A stretch of 64,000 bases of DNA. It comes from Eretmocerus hayati (lineage: Eukaryota > Arthropoda > Insecta > Hymenoptera > Aphelinidae). Under the pieces are notes generated by a model. The model ran no database searches. It worked only from the letters and a program-made list of their open reading frames with translations, and was not told where the DNA came from. A program made the translations under genes and the position numbers. Shown one piece after another: positions 10,710 to 21,744 of the stretch. The stretch's first letter is position 1. Each line of letters starts with the position of its first letter. Where the stretch lies: NCBI GenBank assembly GCA_029851415.1, contig CM056741.1, positions 147,858,522 to 147,922,521 on the forward strand, written 5' to 3'.

Positions 10710-11890
10710 ATGGATTGATTGATGTCCTTTATTTGTCCGAAGACAAAAGAGTGATTACATTTGGCAACATATGTCTAATATAAAATCATAGTATATATAT
10801 ATATAAATGCACGTTGAATATGAATTCTACTAACTACTACTTTGGTCAAGGACAAAGATTATCACAGCTTGTGATTAGTCAAGGTGTCACAGAATCAGGT
10901 ACAAATGGTATACTACCACAAATTTAGTGAAGAAAAGTAGATGGAGCAAGGACTCTCGGTCATATCACAGAAAATCAAAAGTTATGCAACAGTCTTATGA
11001 CGAAAGGTCACGTGTAAAGAAATTACTAGTTAGAAGAAAGGAACAGAGTCCAGCCCATCACAGATTGAAGTATTGCTTCAAATCCACATCAATCTTCTGC
11101 GGAGGTCTTGTTAGCAGAAAACTCTTTAATGTCTCCTTAAATTGTGTCACTTTACCGAGCCGCCGAATGCCCGAAGGGAGAAAATTCCCCAGGTGAGCAC
11201 ATTGCGTCTGGAAAGATCTTCTTCCATACTCAAGTCTCATCCTGGGAACCTTGAGGACCTGCTCTTCTACATCACCCCGTGCGGGACGCTCGGACTGGTA
11301 CCTGGTAAACATCGCAGCTAGGTAGCCAGGCTCTCCTAAGTGCATGATCTTGTGCATTAACAGAGCTGTGAAGTACATTCTCCGCGAATCAGTACGTAAC
11401 CAACCTAGACGTTCCCTAAACGGGGTGATGTGCTCGTCTCTCCTAAGATCAAAAATGTACCTCACACATGAATTGCTCAGTCGCTGTATCCGTTGCCGCT
11501 GTTCGTCCGTGGCGTCGAGGTGCACGACTGTGCAGTTATCTAAATGCGGGTGCACGAAGGACTCAACTAATAGGCGAATTTGGAGAGGTCTGGTGATACA
11601 CGTCCTAAAAAACCGCAATCCGTATAGAGCTCTCTTAACTCTCTTAGTTACTTCATCGATGTGCGGTTTCCACGTCAGTTCGCTGTCAAGTGTAACACCA
11701 AGACTCACGACCGTGCCACTGAACGGGACGAATTTTCCATCCTGTATCTCAACCCCTGGCAAGTCCATTCTCTTCAGATCTTTGATATTCCTCTCCGAAC
11801 TGAAGATGGGATAGTTGTAGCAATGGTTCAGAATTTTTTGATTGACCAACCTTGTTCTATACACTGTGACTCTGAATATTACCCGCTTAA
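10710..11890 (-). mobile_element. 5'-truncated CR1/Jockey-like non-LTR retrotransposon
   Basis: Only the 3' portion of the element is present, on the minus strand: the last third of the reverse transcriptase ORF (11058-11864) plus a 3' UTR. The UTR ends in GACAAATAAAGGACATC followed by an ATCA-type tail (seen on plus as GATTGATTGATG at 10712-10723). Such short-repeat tails in place of poly(A) are typical of several clades in the CR1/Jockey groups. The full-length element at 40513-44755 ends in a similar ATCA-rich tail. Truncation at the 5' end is usual for target-primed reverse transcription. No target duplication was found. Confidence 0.65.
11058..11864 (-). pseudogene. C-terminal fragment of non-LTR reverse transcriptase ORF
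   Basis: The open frame runs 268 codons without interruption to its stop. It contains LGVTLDSELTWKPHI, a block found just downstream of the RT catalytic core in CR1, Jockey and I-like elements. That block is followed by the tail region with RNA-binding-like basic residues and a region matching RERLGWLRTDSRR. The endonuclease and RT catalytic motifs (including the ADD box) are missing because the element is truncated upstream, so it cannot encode an active enzyme. The intact frame suggests a fairly recent insertion. Confidence 0.7.
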
Positions 11891-12238
11891 ACTACAACTG
11901 GAACAGCCACATTCAAGTATGATGAAATAGTTGCCGTGCTATTCTGTTACTGAGATTCAGGAACTTCGTTTTTCCACTTTCACTGTAAGGAAAATCAAAT
12001 CTTTGAATCTTGGACGATATGCTCAGTGCGTAGAGGAGGGTCGCTTTCACGATCAACTGTATGGAGATGAATTGATGCAAAAAATTCTGACTAGAGTAGT
12101 ACATTATTCGTAGATAGAAGCTTAGGCTGTTTTTGGGCACGGAATGAGTGTTTTTTGCCCCAAAATGGCCCGACGAGTGAGGGGCATGTACTATTTTTGG
12201 TATCAGGGTGACTATTAAACGCCAATTTTTCTAACTAA
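11891..12238. other. no recognised feature
   Basis: Spacer between the retrotransposon fragment and the first CCCATGT-end MITE. Nothing was recognised. Confidence 0.3.
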
Positions 12239-12697
12239 CCCATGTAAAACATACGATTCCATGAACAAATATGATCATGGAATTCGACGATTCCATGGTC
12301 ATATATCATCAGACGTAAAACCGTTTCAAAGTTGTGATATATTGATTCAAACCTATTCTAACATCAATACGTCACGATACTGATCATATACTACTGGAAA
12401 AAATCTTCACAGGAGTCGGTCTCGAGTTTCAAAAAAGTGACATTTTTTACGAAATTTTTCTCTTCAGTGCTTCAAATGTTCAAAACCTGAGAATGACTCA
12501 GAGAAAGGTTTTTCTGAGTGATGCTTGATCAATACTGTGAGGTATTGATGTTACTTCAGCTGTGAATGAGTATATCACGCCTTTCTGGGATAAAAATGAA
12601 AAATTTTCAAACCGATTTTATACCTGATCATATATGAACATGGAATCCACGAATTCCATGATCATGTATGTTCATGGAATCTTATGTTTCACATGGG
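12239..12697. mobile_element. MITE, CCCATGT-end family, copy 1
   Basis: This 459-bp element has ends CCCATGTAAAACATACG and TATGTTTCACATGGG. It is flanked by AA on both sides (12237-12238, 12698-12699). Subterminal palindromes combine ATATGATCATGG and CCATG words at each end. It is clearly related to, but visibly diverged from, the two nearly identical copies at 52441 and 57262. It has no coding capacity. Confidence 0.7.
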
Positions 12698-14307
12698 AAG
12701 CTTCTCCCTCAAAGAATTCGAGTTGCGATCTTGTGACTCGCTTCAAGTGAAATATCACTCAAATTTATCTGGCGAGTGGAAGAAAGAATGACGCTTCACC
12801 CACACTATGTCAAAAAACTCCATTTTTACTCTTGTAAAATTTTCTCCAGGAATAAGATATTCAATATCGGCCAATGTAGACTAGTCAATACTGACAATGA
12901 ACAAGAGAAGAGTCTCTGGAACACTGGTTCAATTGTTCGAAGTTCGGAGCATGTCCATTGTAGTTTGTGATCAATTTAATTCCGAGCTAAGAAATCGTCC
13001 ACTCCGACTTGGCTACAGCTTGGGGGTTTAATTGGCATTTGGACCATGTAGTTATGGTGATTAGACGATCTCGGCCATTTCTTGGGGTTGAAGATGATAA
13101 TTTTGTATTTTGATACTGAAATGTCACCGCCCTACTCTGGCAGGGACCGCATATAATAGGTCGAACCTGTTTAATTTTCAACTATGGTCCAAAGCTGATT
13201 AGTTCCTTACAGACGATATTGGAAATGAGAAGGGTAAAGTTTCGTCAACCTATGATCGATTCATGAAAACGGTTGAGGCAGGGGCCAAAAATGGAACCAA
13301 TAAAATAATACACTAAACAACAGTCCAGAAACATGAGTTATTAGAGGAGTAAATTTCACCATCAGTAGTAACAGCCGTCTATTAGCCGTTCTCCAGTAGT
13401 AGTAGTGGTAGTGTTCAGGCCGGACAAGTCTATATAGATGCACACATAAGCGGATGCAAGCATTACGCTGGGCGATGGTGCCATAAAAAAATCGCGCGTG
13501 TGCGAATATAGTATATGTATGTAGTCCATAGTGTATATAGAAAGAGAAAGATTGAGGTGGCCGAGCCAGAGGTGGAGGATACGCCGACTGGTGGCGGCAA
13601 AGTCACACAGAAACGAAAAAAAGACGAGGAAGTGCTCATACCGAAGGCGATAAGAGTAAGAGAGACGGGTTACGAAAAGGAGGCTTGATGCGTCTGCGGG
13701 TGGTTTGGTCAGCCTCGCTGGTGGGGATCTCATAGGGGATCCCATCTACATATATACGCATAAAACCCCATACATATACCTATATTTTTAAGCCTATATA
13801 TTGGCACACATGCAAGTTTGTCGGCGGAGGCTTGAGAGGGAGAGCGGCGGTATAGAGTTCGGCGGCTCGGATACCGCGAGATAGTGGGGGTAAGCGGACA
13901 CTCAAAGAGCCCGCTGACGTAGCCGCGGTAGGAACGCACCGCTCCGGCGTTGGTCTCGGCGCCGCTTTTGTCCACCCTCAGCATTATTCGCTAACTCCTG
14001 GACCGCTTAAACCTTTTATTTACGTATCACTTTGTTAACCTAGTGAACTCCAAGTTGTGTTAAAAAATCCAAAAAGAAAAAAAACGAAATTTGAAAGGAT
14101 GCGGGTCTCGGTGCCCGACCGGGCGATTCGGTACCGTGTAATCGGTAACAGAGAGAAGAACAGTGGCAACGAGTCGACGATACCGTTGCAGTGGCTGTAT
14201 CCTGGAACAATTAGAATTATCCCGAGCTGAGAGAACGATTTAAAGTATTTTTTTTGCATCGGACAGCGGCAGCAGCAGCCCGGGTTCTGTAATAGCCAAG
14301 GGGCGAT
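12698..14307. other. upstream region of the 14.3-kb exon; no other gene recognised
   Basis: The right half (about 13550-14300) is GC-richer than the left and would hold the promoter and 5' UTR for the signal-peptide exon at 14315. Minus-strand open frames here (13362-13745, 13730-13984) show low-complexity or arginine-rich translations with no domain, so I do not call them. No TATA box could be tied to a start site. Confidence 0.35.
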
Positions 14308-14313
14308 ATGTGA
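14308..14313 (+). promoter_or_regulatory. start-stop minimal upstream ORF
   Basis: ATGTGA sits one base before the ATG of the signal-peptide exon, so the first AUG is directly followed by a stop codon. Start-stop elements of this kind are known to stall ribosomes and limit translation of the main frame. Whether the mRNA includes this ATG depends on the transcription start, which is unknown. Confidence 0.3.
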
Positions 14314-14314
14314 G

Positions 14315-14376
14315 ATGCGATCCGTTCTCGTCGCGCTCTGCCTCCTGCTGCTTCAACCCGTCGTCACATCCTTCTG
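14315..14376 (+). CDS. first coding exon encoding a signal peptide (partial gene)
   Basis: The exon encodes 20 full codons starting MRSVLVALCLLLL, a textbook signal peptide: one arginine, a hydrophobic core rich in leucine and valine, then a more polar TS region. It is followed by two bases and a strong splice donor (GTGAGT at 14377), leaving the reading frame in phase 2. Upstream sequence is GC-richer and lacks frame-disrupting features, as expected of a 5' UTR. The product would enter the secretory pathway. Nothing in 20 residues identifies the family. No matching downstream exon was recognised, so the intron is either long, with exons beyond or hidden in this window, or the call is wrong. 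This is the best evidence for a host gene in the window. Confidence 0.5.
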
Positions 14377-14829
14377 GTGAGTACCACATTGAGCTCCTGT
14401 TACAACTTATCAGTTGCTTTTGCTTGGTGTACCTATAGTGAAATTGTGATTCACGAATGTTATCAGCTCGTGATTAGCACTGCACTTGATTTGAATTTCC
14501 CGCCAGTTCGACAGTTGACTTGGAGTCTACAATGTGAAGGGCAGTTAGACTCAGAATTCTGTCAATACGTTTTTGATATCGCTGATGCGCTACATAAAGA
14601 AGTCGTCGCCGCTAATTGGGTTAATTTTTACAATCAATGATGATGATGAGTGATTTCACTCTTGAATGATACAGACTTGGAGTGAACTTTTTGAAAACCA
14701 TAAAGAATAAGTCCAAGAGTTTTCTACGTTTTAACGGATTTGAAGTTATCATTTGCTGGAGATTTATTCAATTCACTCTATAACACTCTTCGGCTCGAGG
14801 AATAATTCCCCAGTGGTTTCCAATCATTA

Positions 14830-14876
14830 TTTTATGCAATTTTCCGATGTTTGAGTGCTTACAAAATTGCATAAAA
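14830..14876. repeat. stem-loop with perfect 14-bp arms
   Basis: TTTTATGCAATTTT (14830-14843) and AAAATTGCATAAAA (14863-14876) are exact reverse complements separated by 19 bases. Next to it, 14918-14990 matches the dispersed GC-rich repeat seen near 2605. Both may belong to one decayed mobile element. Confidence 0.5.
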
Positions 14877-14990
14877 TAGCATTCGCGTCTTGGTCATGAG
14901 GTTCCCCGCCTCCGAGCGATTATTTCAACCCTCGCCTGTGGCTCGGGCCGAAACCCAATCGCTCAAAAGCGAGCTACAACTTCATAATCT

Positions 14991-17900
14991 CGGTGCGAAA
15001 TCTACTATTATAAGGGAGGGGTGACTGCGGAATGGAATGAGTCTCAGAAGCGAACATAGCTCACTTTGATTCTGAGCAGTTCAATTGTCACCTACGATTA
15101 TATTGATGATCAGCGCCTAGCATGATAATACAACAAATGATAATGGAGAGTCACTTTCCTTTCACTTACCTTTCATATGAAATTTCAAGGAATAAAAAAT
15201 TCATGACAACTATACTTCACCGTTCCTTTTCGTACCGAGCCATTTCAAGATTGATTGGTATGACCTAAAATAAGTATACCAAGAAAAGTGACGCGAGCAT
15301 AGGAGCGCGAAGACGTCAGAATTGATTCAGTGGGGCTCATAGGAATAATGCTAACCGAGTAGTATAATAGAACAGACACGTGGTTGATGGATTGTAATGA
15401 GCGCACCTTAATTAATCATTGAGGATGTCCCGGCACGAGATCCCAACGACTCGAGTTGTATCGAAACAGAAGAGTAATGCGCGAATAATAATCCGAGAGC
15501 TCGATGTCTACGAGGCGATGAAAAGGAAATCTGTCAGAGCGTGTTATGCGAGATTCCAAATTGGGCATTCTTCGTGTGTTGCTTCCGTGATGATCACATA
15601 CTTTTTAATTCTCGCGAGTATTACAAAATAGCCGGTCCACATTATCCAACGCCCACTCGCAATTCTTAGACATTATCATCGCACTTGGTATATCAGCATC
15701 TGTCGATTTCTACGTACATCGCGATTTTGCACATACGTCATCCTGTGGTCGGCTTAACATAGTGGCGATGGAGAAATTTACCACTGGTGAATGTGTCGGT
15801 AAAAATTGTGATACGTATATGGGATCAAAAATTCGATGGATGTCTTCTTTGAGTTCCCGAGATCGATATGAATCAGAACTTTTGCGTTTTAATCGTTGAG
15901 GGCTGATCACAATGATTTAGAGGTATGTCGCGAATATGACGCGAAGAACGTGACCTGATAGAAATTAAAGATTTTTCGCAAATAAAACTCGATCAACGAC
16001 TGCAGGATAATTTTACCCATGGTGTTTAGAAAGGTGAGACACCTTAATAGCAGCCACGAAGGTTGATTCTTGGGTAATCAGGAATCAGAAGGTTTGCTCG
16101 TCGATGTTGAACCGCGTGTAGAGAACGGACGACAACTGAGGGACCGCTGCTTTGCGGTGTTCGCTATATATAGGAGACGCGATGTCGGGTAGATGAGTCG
16201 CCCGCAGACGACTGTTATTATAATCTTGGCCACGAGTATGTGAGTGAGACGTGAATGCTGGTATCCTTTAGAGATGATGACTTACTTTAGTCCCCTCCAA
16301 ACTCATCTGAATCACAGCTGGAAAGGTCCAAGACTTTTTCAAGAGATTTGAAATTTGGCTGGCAGGGTTTGCCCAAGTGTTTCACGTGGCAAATTGTTTT
16401 TGATACTCGTAATTTAGCCAGACAAGGACCTGCAACATCAATTTGATAGGGAATCATTGGAAACTTTCCTCATTGAAAAATTTATAGTCACCAGATAAAT
16501 CATGTGAGAATTTTTATGGTTTTTAAAAATCTATTGAATCAGAGACTGCTAAACCCCAGAGACTTGAACACTGTCAGATGGTCCTCTTTTTCCTCTAACG
16601 AACATAAATTCCCACTCCTCGTGGGTTAAGCATTTGCAGAATGGAAATCCTAGTGATTCAACGCTACATTGGAACATATATTCTCGCGGAAGCTCATCAG
16701 TCACATATATGAGTAGTTCCGTGAAAATTTTGAAATGATGTGTGCCACCTTGTACGAACCCTTGAAACGATTGAAAAGAAAATTACAGGAGCCATTATCG
16801 ATGTGTTTTTTGGCACAATTTTCAGTTTTCCGGTTCAGGGTCACTCTAAAAAACTATCACCAAGATAGAGGTCAAAATGTCAGGAACGTGCGCTGTGGTT
16901 GTTCCATTTTTTGACCATGGTGAGTGTGTATTGCCGCGGTGAGGCTCGTTCAGGAGTGGGGCGGGCAAATACATCGAATATAATGGTATTAAACACCAAA
17001 TTTCATTGCTATAAGATCCCAAAGATCACTTATTGCGTGTGCGCTAGGCACATACATTTTGTGGGGCAATTTTACTTAAAACTTTACTCCCTCAGTTTTC
17101 CTCGATAAAAGTGAATTTTCCATGTTCTAGGCTTTGTTGCACCAATCTATTCTTGAAGTAAATCGTCAGGCGCAACTTTTCCATGCCCTAAAATATCGAA
17201 AAAGATTGATTTTCACACTCCGGGGAGTACTTTCCCGCGAGAATCTATAGATTTGCTAAAATTTGATGTCAGGTTCATGTGGTACTAGTACGACCCTGAA
17301 ACGTGAAATTGCAGAGGTTCTAGTCAAATATTTTTTCAAAGTGTGTGGTGATCAAATGAAATCTCCAAAACCTCAAGAGTGTAGCTCAAACTGTTTGGCC
17401 GTGAGATCAATTTTGTTGGCAAAATGTCAGGCAAAGTGTGGCAAAGTGTACCAAACATTCTGAGATGTGCAAGTGAGAATGATTGTAAAGTCCATTTTCT
17501 CAAGAAATTATAATCAACGTTGTATCATGGGAAGAAATTTCATTGACGAGTATTTATTAGTTTGTTTTTAGGACTTTTGACTGGAATCGTCAACTCATTC
17601 TTCACCATAATTACACATGAAACTGTTGACAACCTTTTTATCGAGGGGATAAATCATTAAGCGTCAAACTCTCGTAACTTCCAATGGTCCATAAAAATTA
17701 TGCACTGTCATACATCAGCACTCTTGTGCTAGTTCTTCGCAAACTAACAAATCCCATGACTATTCATTGCTGATCGATGGTCTTATCATATGGTTGATAT
17801 CGAAGCATATCACTTTGTGAGCAATATCAGTCCCATCCCTTTATGCTGTGAGAGTTATGACTGTACGCTAATTTAAACACGTTGAAAGCTTGTCTGACAG

Positions 17901-18837
17901 CAGGACCTTTTCATTCTGACTCTGATGAGCGACGATTACTATCGCAAGATGACTGGAGCTCGATAAAACAAATTGTCGTGAGCCCGAATGACGAGCATCA
18001 CAGGGTGAGAGCAAACGCGATGAAGGGATGTGTGCATGAGAGCTGCAAAGATGAGAACAACGATGAAAGAGCCCATACGTACAAAAGGAGGCCATCGGGA
18101 ACGGCTTGTCATTATTGTCAGGGACTGGGAACAATTTTAACTCGTTCGATAATGTATCTACTCGAGCTCTGATGCATAAGGCGCCCCATATGCGTGATAT
18201 TCGCAGATGTATACACCTATGTAAGTTCGTATTCTGCCGTAATTGAAATTCACGCTGACTGATAAGGTTCACGTTGCAAAAAATCGAATCCGTCGGAGAG
18301 TAGAGTATACATCAGAGTATTATCGAAGGATAGATCGAATCTTCCACGACAAGCAAAAGTCGCTTTCTGTGCATTTATCTTGATGAGGAGGAGGTAAATT
18401 AGCCGGTAGTCGAGGTACATAACCCCGTTTAGCATGTGAATGTTTGCGCGTCGGTACAGCGTTATCGCGACACTTGTCGAGTCTATAGCGCTGCAGTATA
18501 CTGTTCGAGCTTCTCTTGAAAGGCGTATAGGGTGAAAACGAGAGTATACGGTCATGCATGTACATCTATCGAGTAAATACCAAGGTATAGACAACCAAGA
18601 GTACGTATATACACGCGATTGCAACCTGCCACGTGCTCAATTCCCTAGAAATATCCACGAATTAAGCAGCACTTACTCTTGCTCTGGTCTGACGGATGAA
18701 TGAGTCCCACTCTAGTTTGTCTTGTTTGAATAGTTACACGAGCAACCGTGGACAAAGTAGCGTGAGGCACAGGTATTCAGTCTTCTTAGGCGATGCGTAT
18801 TTCATTGTATTGGGATAGGAATTTAAGCGAACAGCTG
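14991..18837. other. long stretch without recognised gene, possible intron
   Basis: If the exon at 14315 is real, this is probably intronic or intergenic. Open frames are short and lack domains, including 15419-15631 and 17868-18272. No tandem repeat, inverted repeat or RNA gene stood out. Confidence 0.35.
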
Positions 18838-19160
18838 ATGGTGATCGCAAACATTCTCTTTGTTTTTCTTTCGTTTGTGATGAAGGTAAGAGCCAATGGC
18901 TTCAATTTTACTTGGGTCATGTCTTCCTTTCAATCTCATGTCGTATCAAGCACAATTGTTCAATAGCGACGACCATGCAAATTGGAAGAGATATTCACAT
19001 TTTGTGGCATAATACATCTGAATATGTAGAATACAACATTGGCGCCAAATTTGGAAAACTTCGATTCCTAGAGTGCCAAACATCTGCGAGTGAGCAAGAT
19101 CATGTGCCGATTCCCGATGTGACATCAGTTTTACCCTGTCACATAATAGTTTTGCCATGA
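18838..19160 (+). CDS. candidate two-exon small secreted peptide
   Basis: Exon 1 (18838-18885) starts at an ATG and encodes 16 residues with a hydrophobic core (ILFVFLSFV), a plausible signal peptide, ending exactly at a GTAAGA donor. A 65-base intron (18886-18950) with a pyrimidine-rich 3' part ends in AAG. Exon 2 (18951-19160) continues in phase 0 for 69 residues to TGA. The predicted 85-residue product has three cysteines and a glycosylation-type NTS site. I do not recognise a family. The stop lies about 95 bases before the left end of a large palindrome, so the gene would be packed against it. The acceptor is mediocre and no poly(A) signal was seen. A chance frame is a fair alternative. 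Confidence 0.28.
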
Positions 19161-19255
19161 TTCATTGAAACGTCTACGAGAGAAGGTGACGTTTTTCGAC
19201 ATCAATGGATCCTGAAAAGCCGATGGTGTTGTCTTCATATCATTCCCTCTTGAAA

Positions 19256-20733
19256 CCCGCGTAAAAATAGATTCTATTGGCAATATATTGGCGCAATATT
19301 GGCCATTGCTCTGGCCAATATATTGGCAATATATTGGAAAATCAATTTCCAATATAGCGCCAATATTGCGGCAAAGAGCACTATCCAATATTGCGCCAAT
19401 ATATGGCTAAATAAAAAATAATTTTAAGTGGCACATTGTCATTTCAAGAGCGCTCCTTTCAACATTTTCATGAATTTCAATTTGGTACTTGTCATAGCAT
19501 ACGTGACTGCGTTGATCTCGATTGGTCCTCAGAATCTCGTCGAGCAACACGGACATCTCTGCGCCTGCAAAACACAATGCAACCACAAAGCATCAACTTT
19601 CTCAAACTTTGGATCATGCTCGGGATCATGCATGATGCAAATAACGCGGGTGGCAAGGCTGAGAAAAGCACGAGGAACTCGTTAATCGATTCGTGACATT
19701 ACGGTGGCCCGGATTCTCAAAAATATAAAATGAAATTGGTCAGAGTATGTTTTACAAAACACAAGAGGTTATACGGATCTGATTATGTTCATGAATTCCG
19801 CGGATGAATTGAAGTTACTTATCTGACTTCTTGGTCGCAATAATTTCTCATTTCCAACCCCCACATCAGCGTACGAGTCGATTTTCTATGATACAGCTAC
19901 GATTAGTCAGTTTTTATGAATTTTTGAGAGCCCGAGGGATGCAGCAAAACTTCTCGGCGCGAGGTCGAGCAGATTAGAGCACGTTGATCGTCGTGTAAAC
20001 AAACATGATAGTTAGTCTGCTCGACCTCGCGCCGAGAAGTTTTGCTGCATCCCTCGGGCTCTCAAAAATTCATAAAAACTGACTGATCGTAGCTGTATCA
20101 TAGAAAATCGACTCGTACGCTGATGTGGGGGTTGGAAATGAGAAATTATTGCGACCAAGAAGTCAGATAAGTAACTTCAATTCATCCGCGGAATTCATGA
20201 ACATAATCAGATCCGTATAACCTCTCGTGTTTTGTAAAACATACTCTGATCAATTTCGTTTCATATTTTTGAGAATCCGGGCCACCGTAATGTCACGAAT
20301 CGATTAACGAGTTCCTCGTGCTTTTCTCAGCCTTGCCACCCGCGTTATTTGCATCATGCATGATCCCGAGCATGATCCAAAGTTTGAGAAAATTGATGCT
20401 TTGTGGTTGCATTGTGTTTTGCAGGCGCAGAGATGTCCGTGTTGCTCGACGAGATTCTGAGGACCAATCGAGATCAACGCAGTCACGTATGCTATGACAA
20501 GTACCAAATTGAAATTCATGAAAATGTTGAAAGGAGCGCTCTTGAAATGACAATGTGCCACTTAAAATTATTTTTTATTTAGCCATATATTGGCGCAATA
20601 TTGGATAGTGCTCTTTGCCGCAATATTGGCGCTATATTGGAAATTGATTTTCCAATATATTGCCAATATATTGGCCAGAGCAATGGCCAATATTGCGCCA
20701 ATATATTGCCAATAGAATTTATTTTTACGCGGG
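19256..20733. mobile_element. near-perfect 1.48-kb palindrome (foldback element)
   Basis: Two 718-bp arms (19256-19973 and 20016-20733) are inverted copies around a 42-bp spacer. I counted seven differences by eye, all transitions, and no net length change, giving about 99 percent identity. Both ends start CCCGCGTAAAAATA. Within about 150 bp of each end there is a dense cluster of CCAATATATTGG-type words. Mirrored open frames of 85-86 codons occur in both arms but begin at GTG or TTG, so I do not call them genes. Flanking bases (GAAA on the left, AAAT on the right) give no clear target duplication. A transcript crossing it would fold into a long double-stranded hairpin. Confidence 0.85.
19270..19410. 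repeat. subterminal CCAATATATTGG cluster, left arm
   Basis: TTGGCAATATATTGG, GGCCAATATATTGG and CCAATATTGCGCC-type words are packed in both orientations. Each arm end can therefore fold on itself as well as on its partner. The mirror cluster lies at about 20580-20720. Subterminal arrays of this type often serve as transposase-binding sites. Confidence 0.6.
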
Positions 20734-21744
20734 AAATTATCACTCGCTGCACAGTTTGCAGATACTACGGTTTCGGATACCGTGAACAGGCTAGTATCGG
20801 GGTTCTAAGGAGATTTATGACCAACTGCTTCAGTTGAGACTTGTGACCGAGTGCTTAAGCTCAAACTCAATGCTGAGTATGACGGCTCTTAGATTTGCCT
20901 AGTTCATTTAGCCGCATATGCTGGTCTGTGTGCATTACCCAGCGAATGTGATTACAATGATTGTAGCTGGAAATCTGCATGCTGCTGGATTAACTACTAC
21001 TTAGATAAGAATCTACATAAGATATTGTGCTGCTGCTCACGAGTGAGATTGGATGAGGGAGTGAGCTAAATTATCACACACGAATTTAATGAGAAAATAT
21101 ACACAAGATTTTTATACGATTCGGCGTGGAAACTGTATATGCTAATTCCTTTAAAGAAACATGGTGCCTTGATGTACATTCAAGCGAGAGCGCGAAATAG
21201 AGAATGGGCGAAGCCCAAAAAGACAGAAAGCTATTTATCGGCTGTACTCACAATTAGGAATTTGGCTATCGGCCGCTCGCAGAAATAGTTGTCCTTATCG
21301 GACGAGGTCCAGGACGCACCTATCGGTCGCGCGCGATATTGATCTAGACCGCCGGTTGATCATCCTCTCGAGCACGTCACCAGAGTATTGGATCAGCACA
21401 AGCCGCGGCTCGGGCACGAAGAAATTGCGGAAAGCGCGGGGTATTGCTTCAATCGCGGTAACATGCTATGCTCGGCAGGACGGGCGAACAAAGTCTAATT
21501 TGGTGCATCATTAGTGATACCGGTCAGCTGGTAAGCTTTGACACAAAAGGCGAGGTGTGGTGAAACTAATGGTTAATGGCGATTCGCGACTGCCACGTGA
21601 TTTTATTGTCTGTCTCTCTCTATTACATGTATAATTTACTGCTCTCCTCTCGGATGCTCCACTACACTGTAAGGTAAGGTTAATTAGCACATTGATTTGG
21701 ACAGGAGAGAGAGAGAGAGAGAGAGTTGATGGTTGAGAATATCT
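20734..21744. other. spacer with satellite fragment and (GA)n
   Basis: A short piece at 20818-20870 matches the satellite that begins near 21745 (GAGACTTGTGACCGAGTG). A (GA)n run occupies 21705-21725. No gene is recognised. Confidence 0.4.

Noticed and set aside
13362..13984. Minus-strand open frames of 127 and 84 codons
   Set aside because: Composition-driven translations without domains, lying in the probable promoter and 5' UTR of a plus-strand exon.
14315..14376. Assigning the signal-peptide exon to a named family such as Wnt
   Set aside because: Signal peptides are not diagnostic, and no downstream exon with family motifs was seen.
19428..20561. Paired 85-86-codon frames in both arms of the palindrome
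   Set aside because: They are mirror images, start at GTG or TTG, and show no domain. They follow from the inverted repeat.
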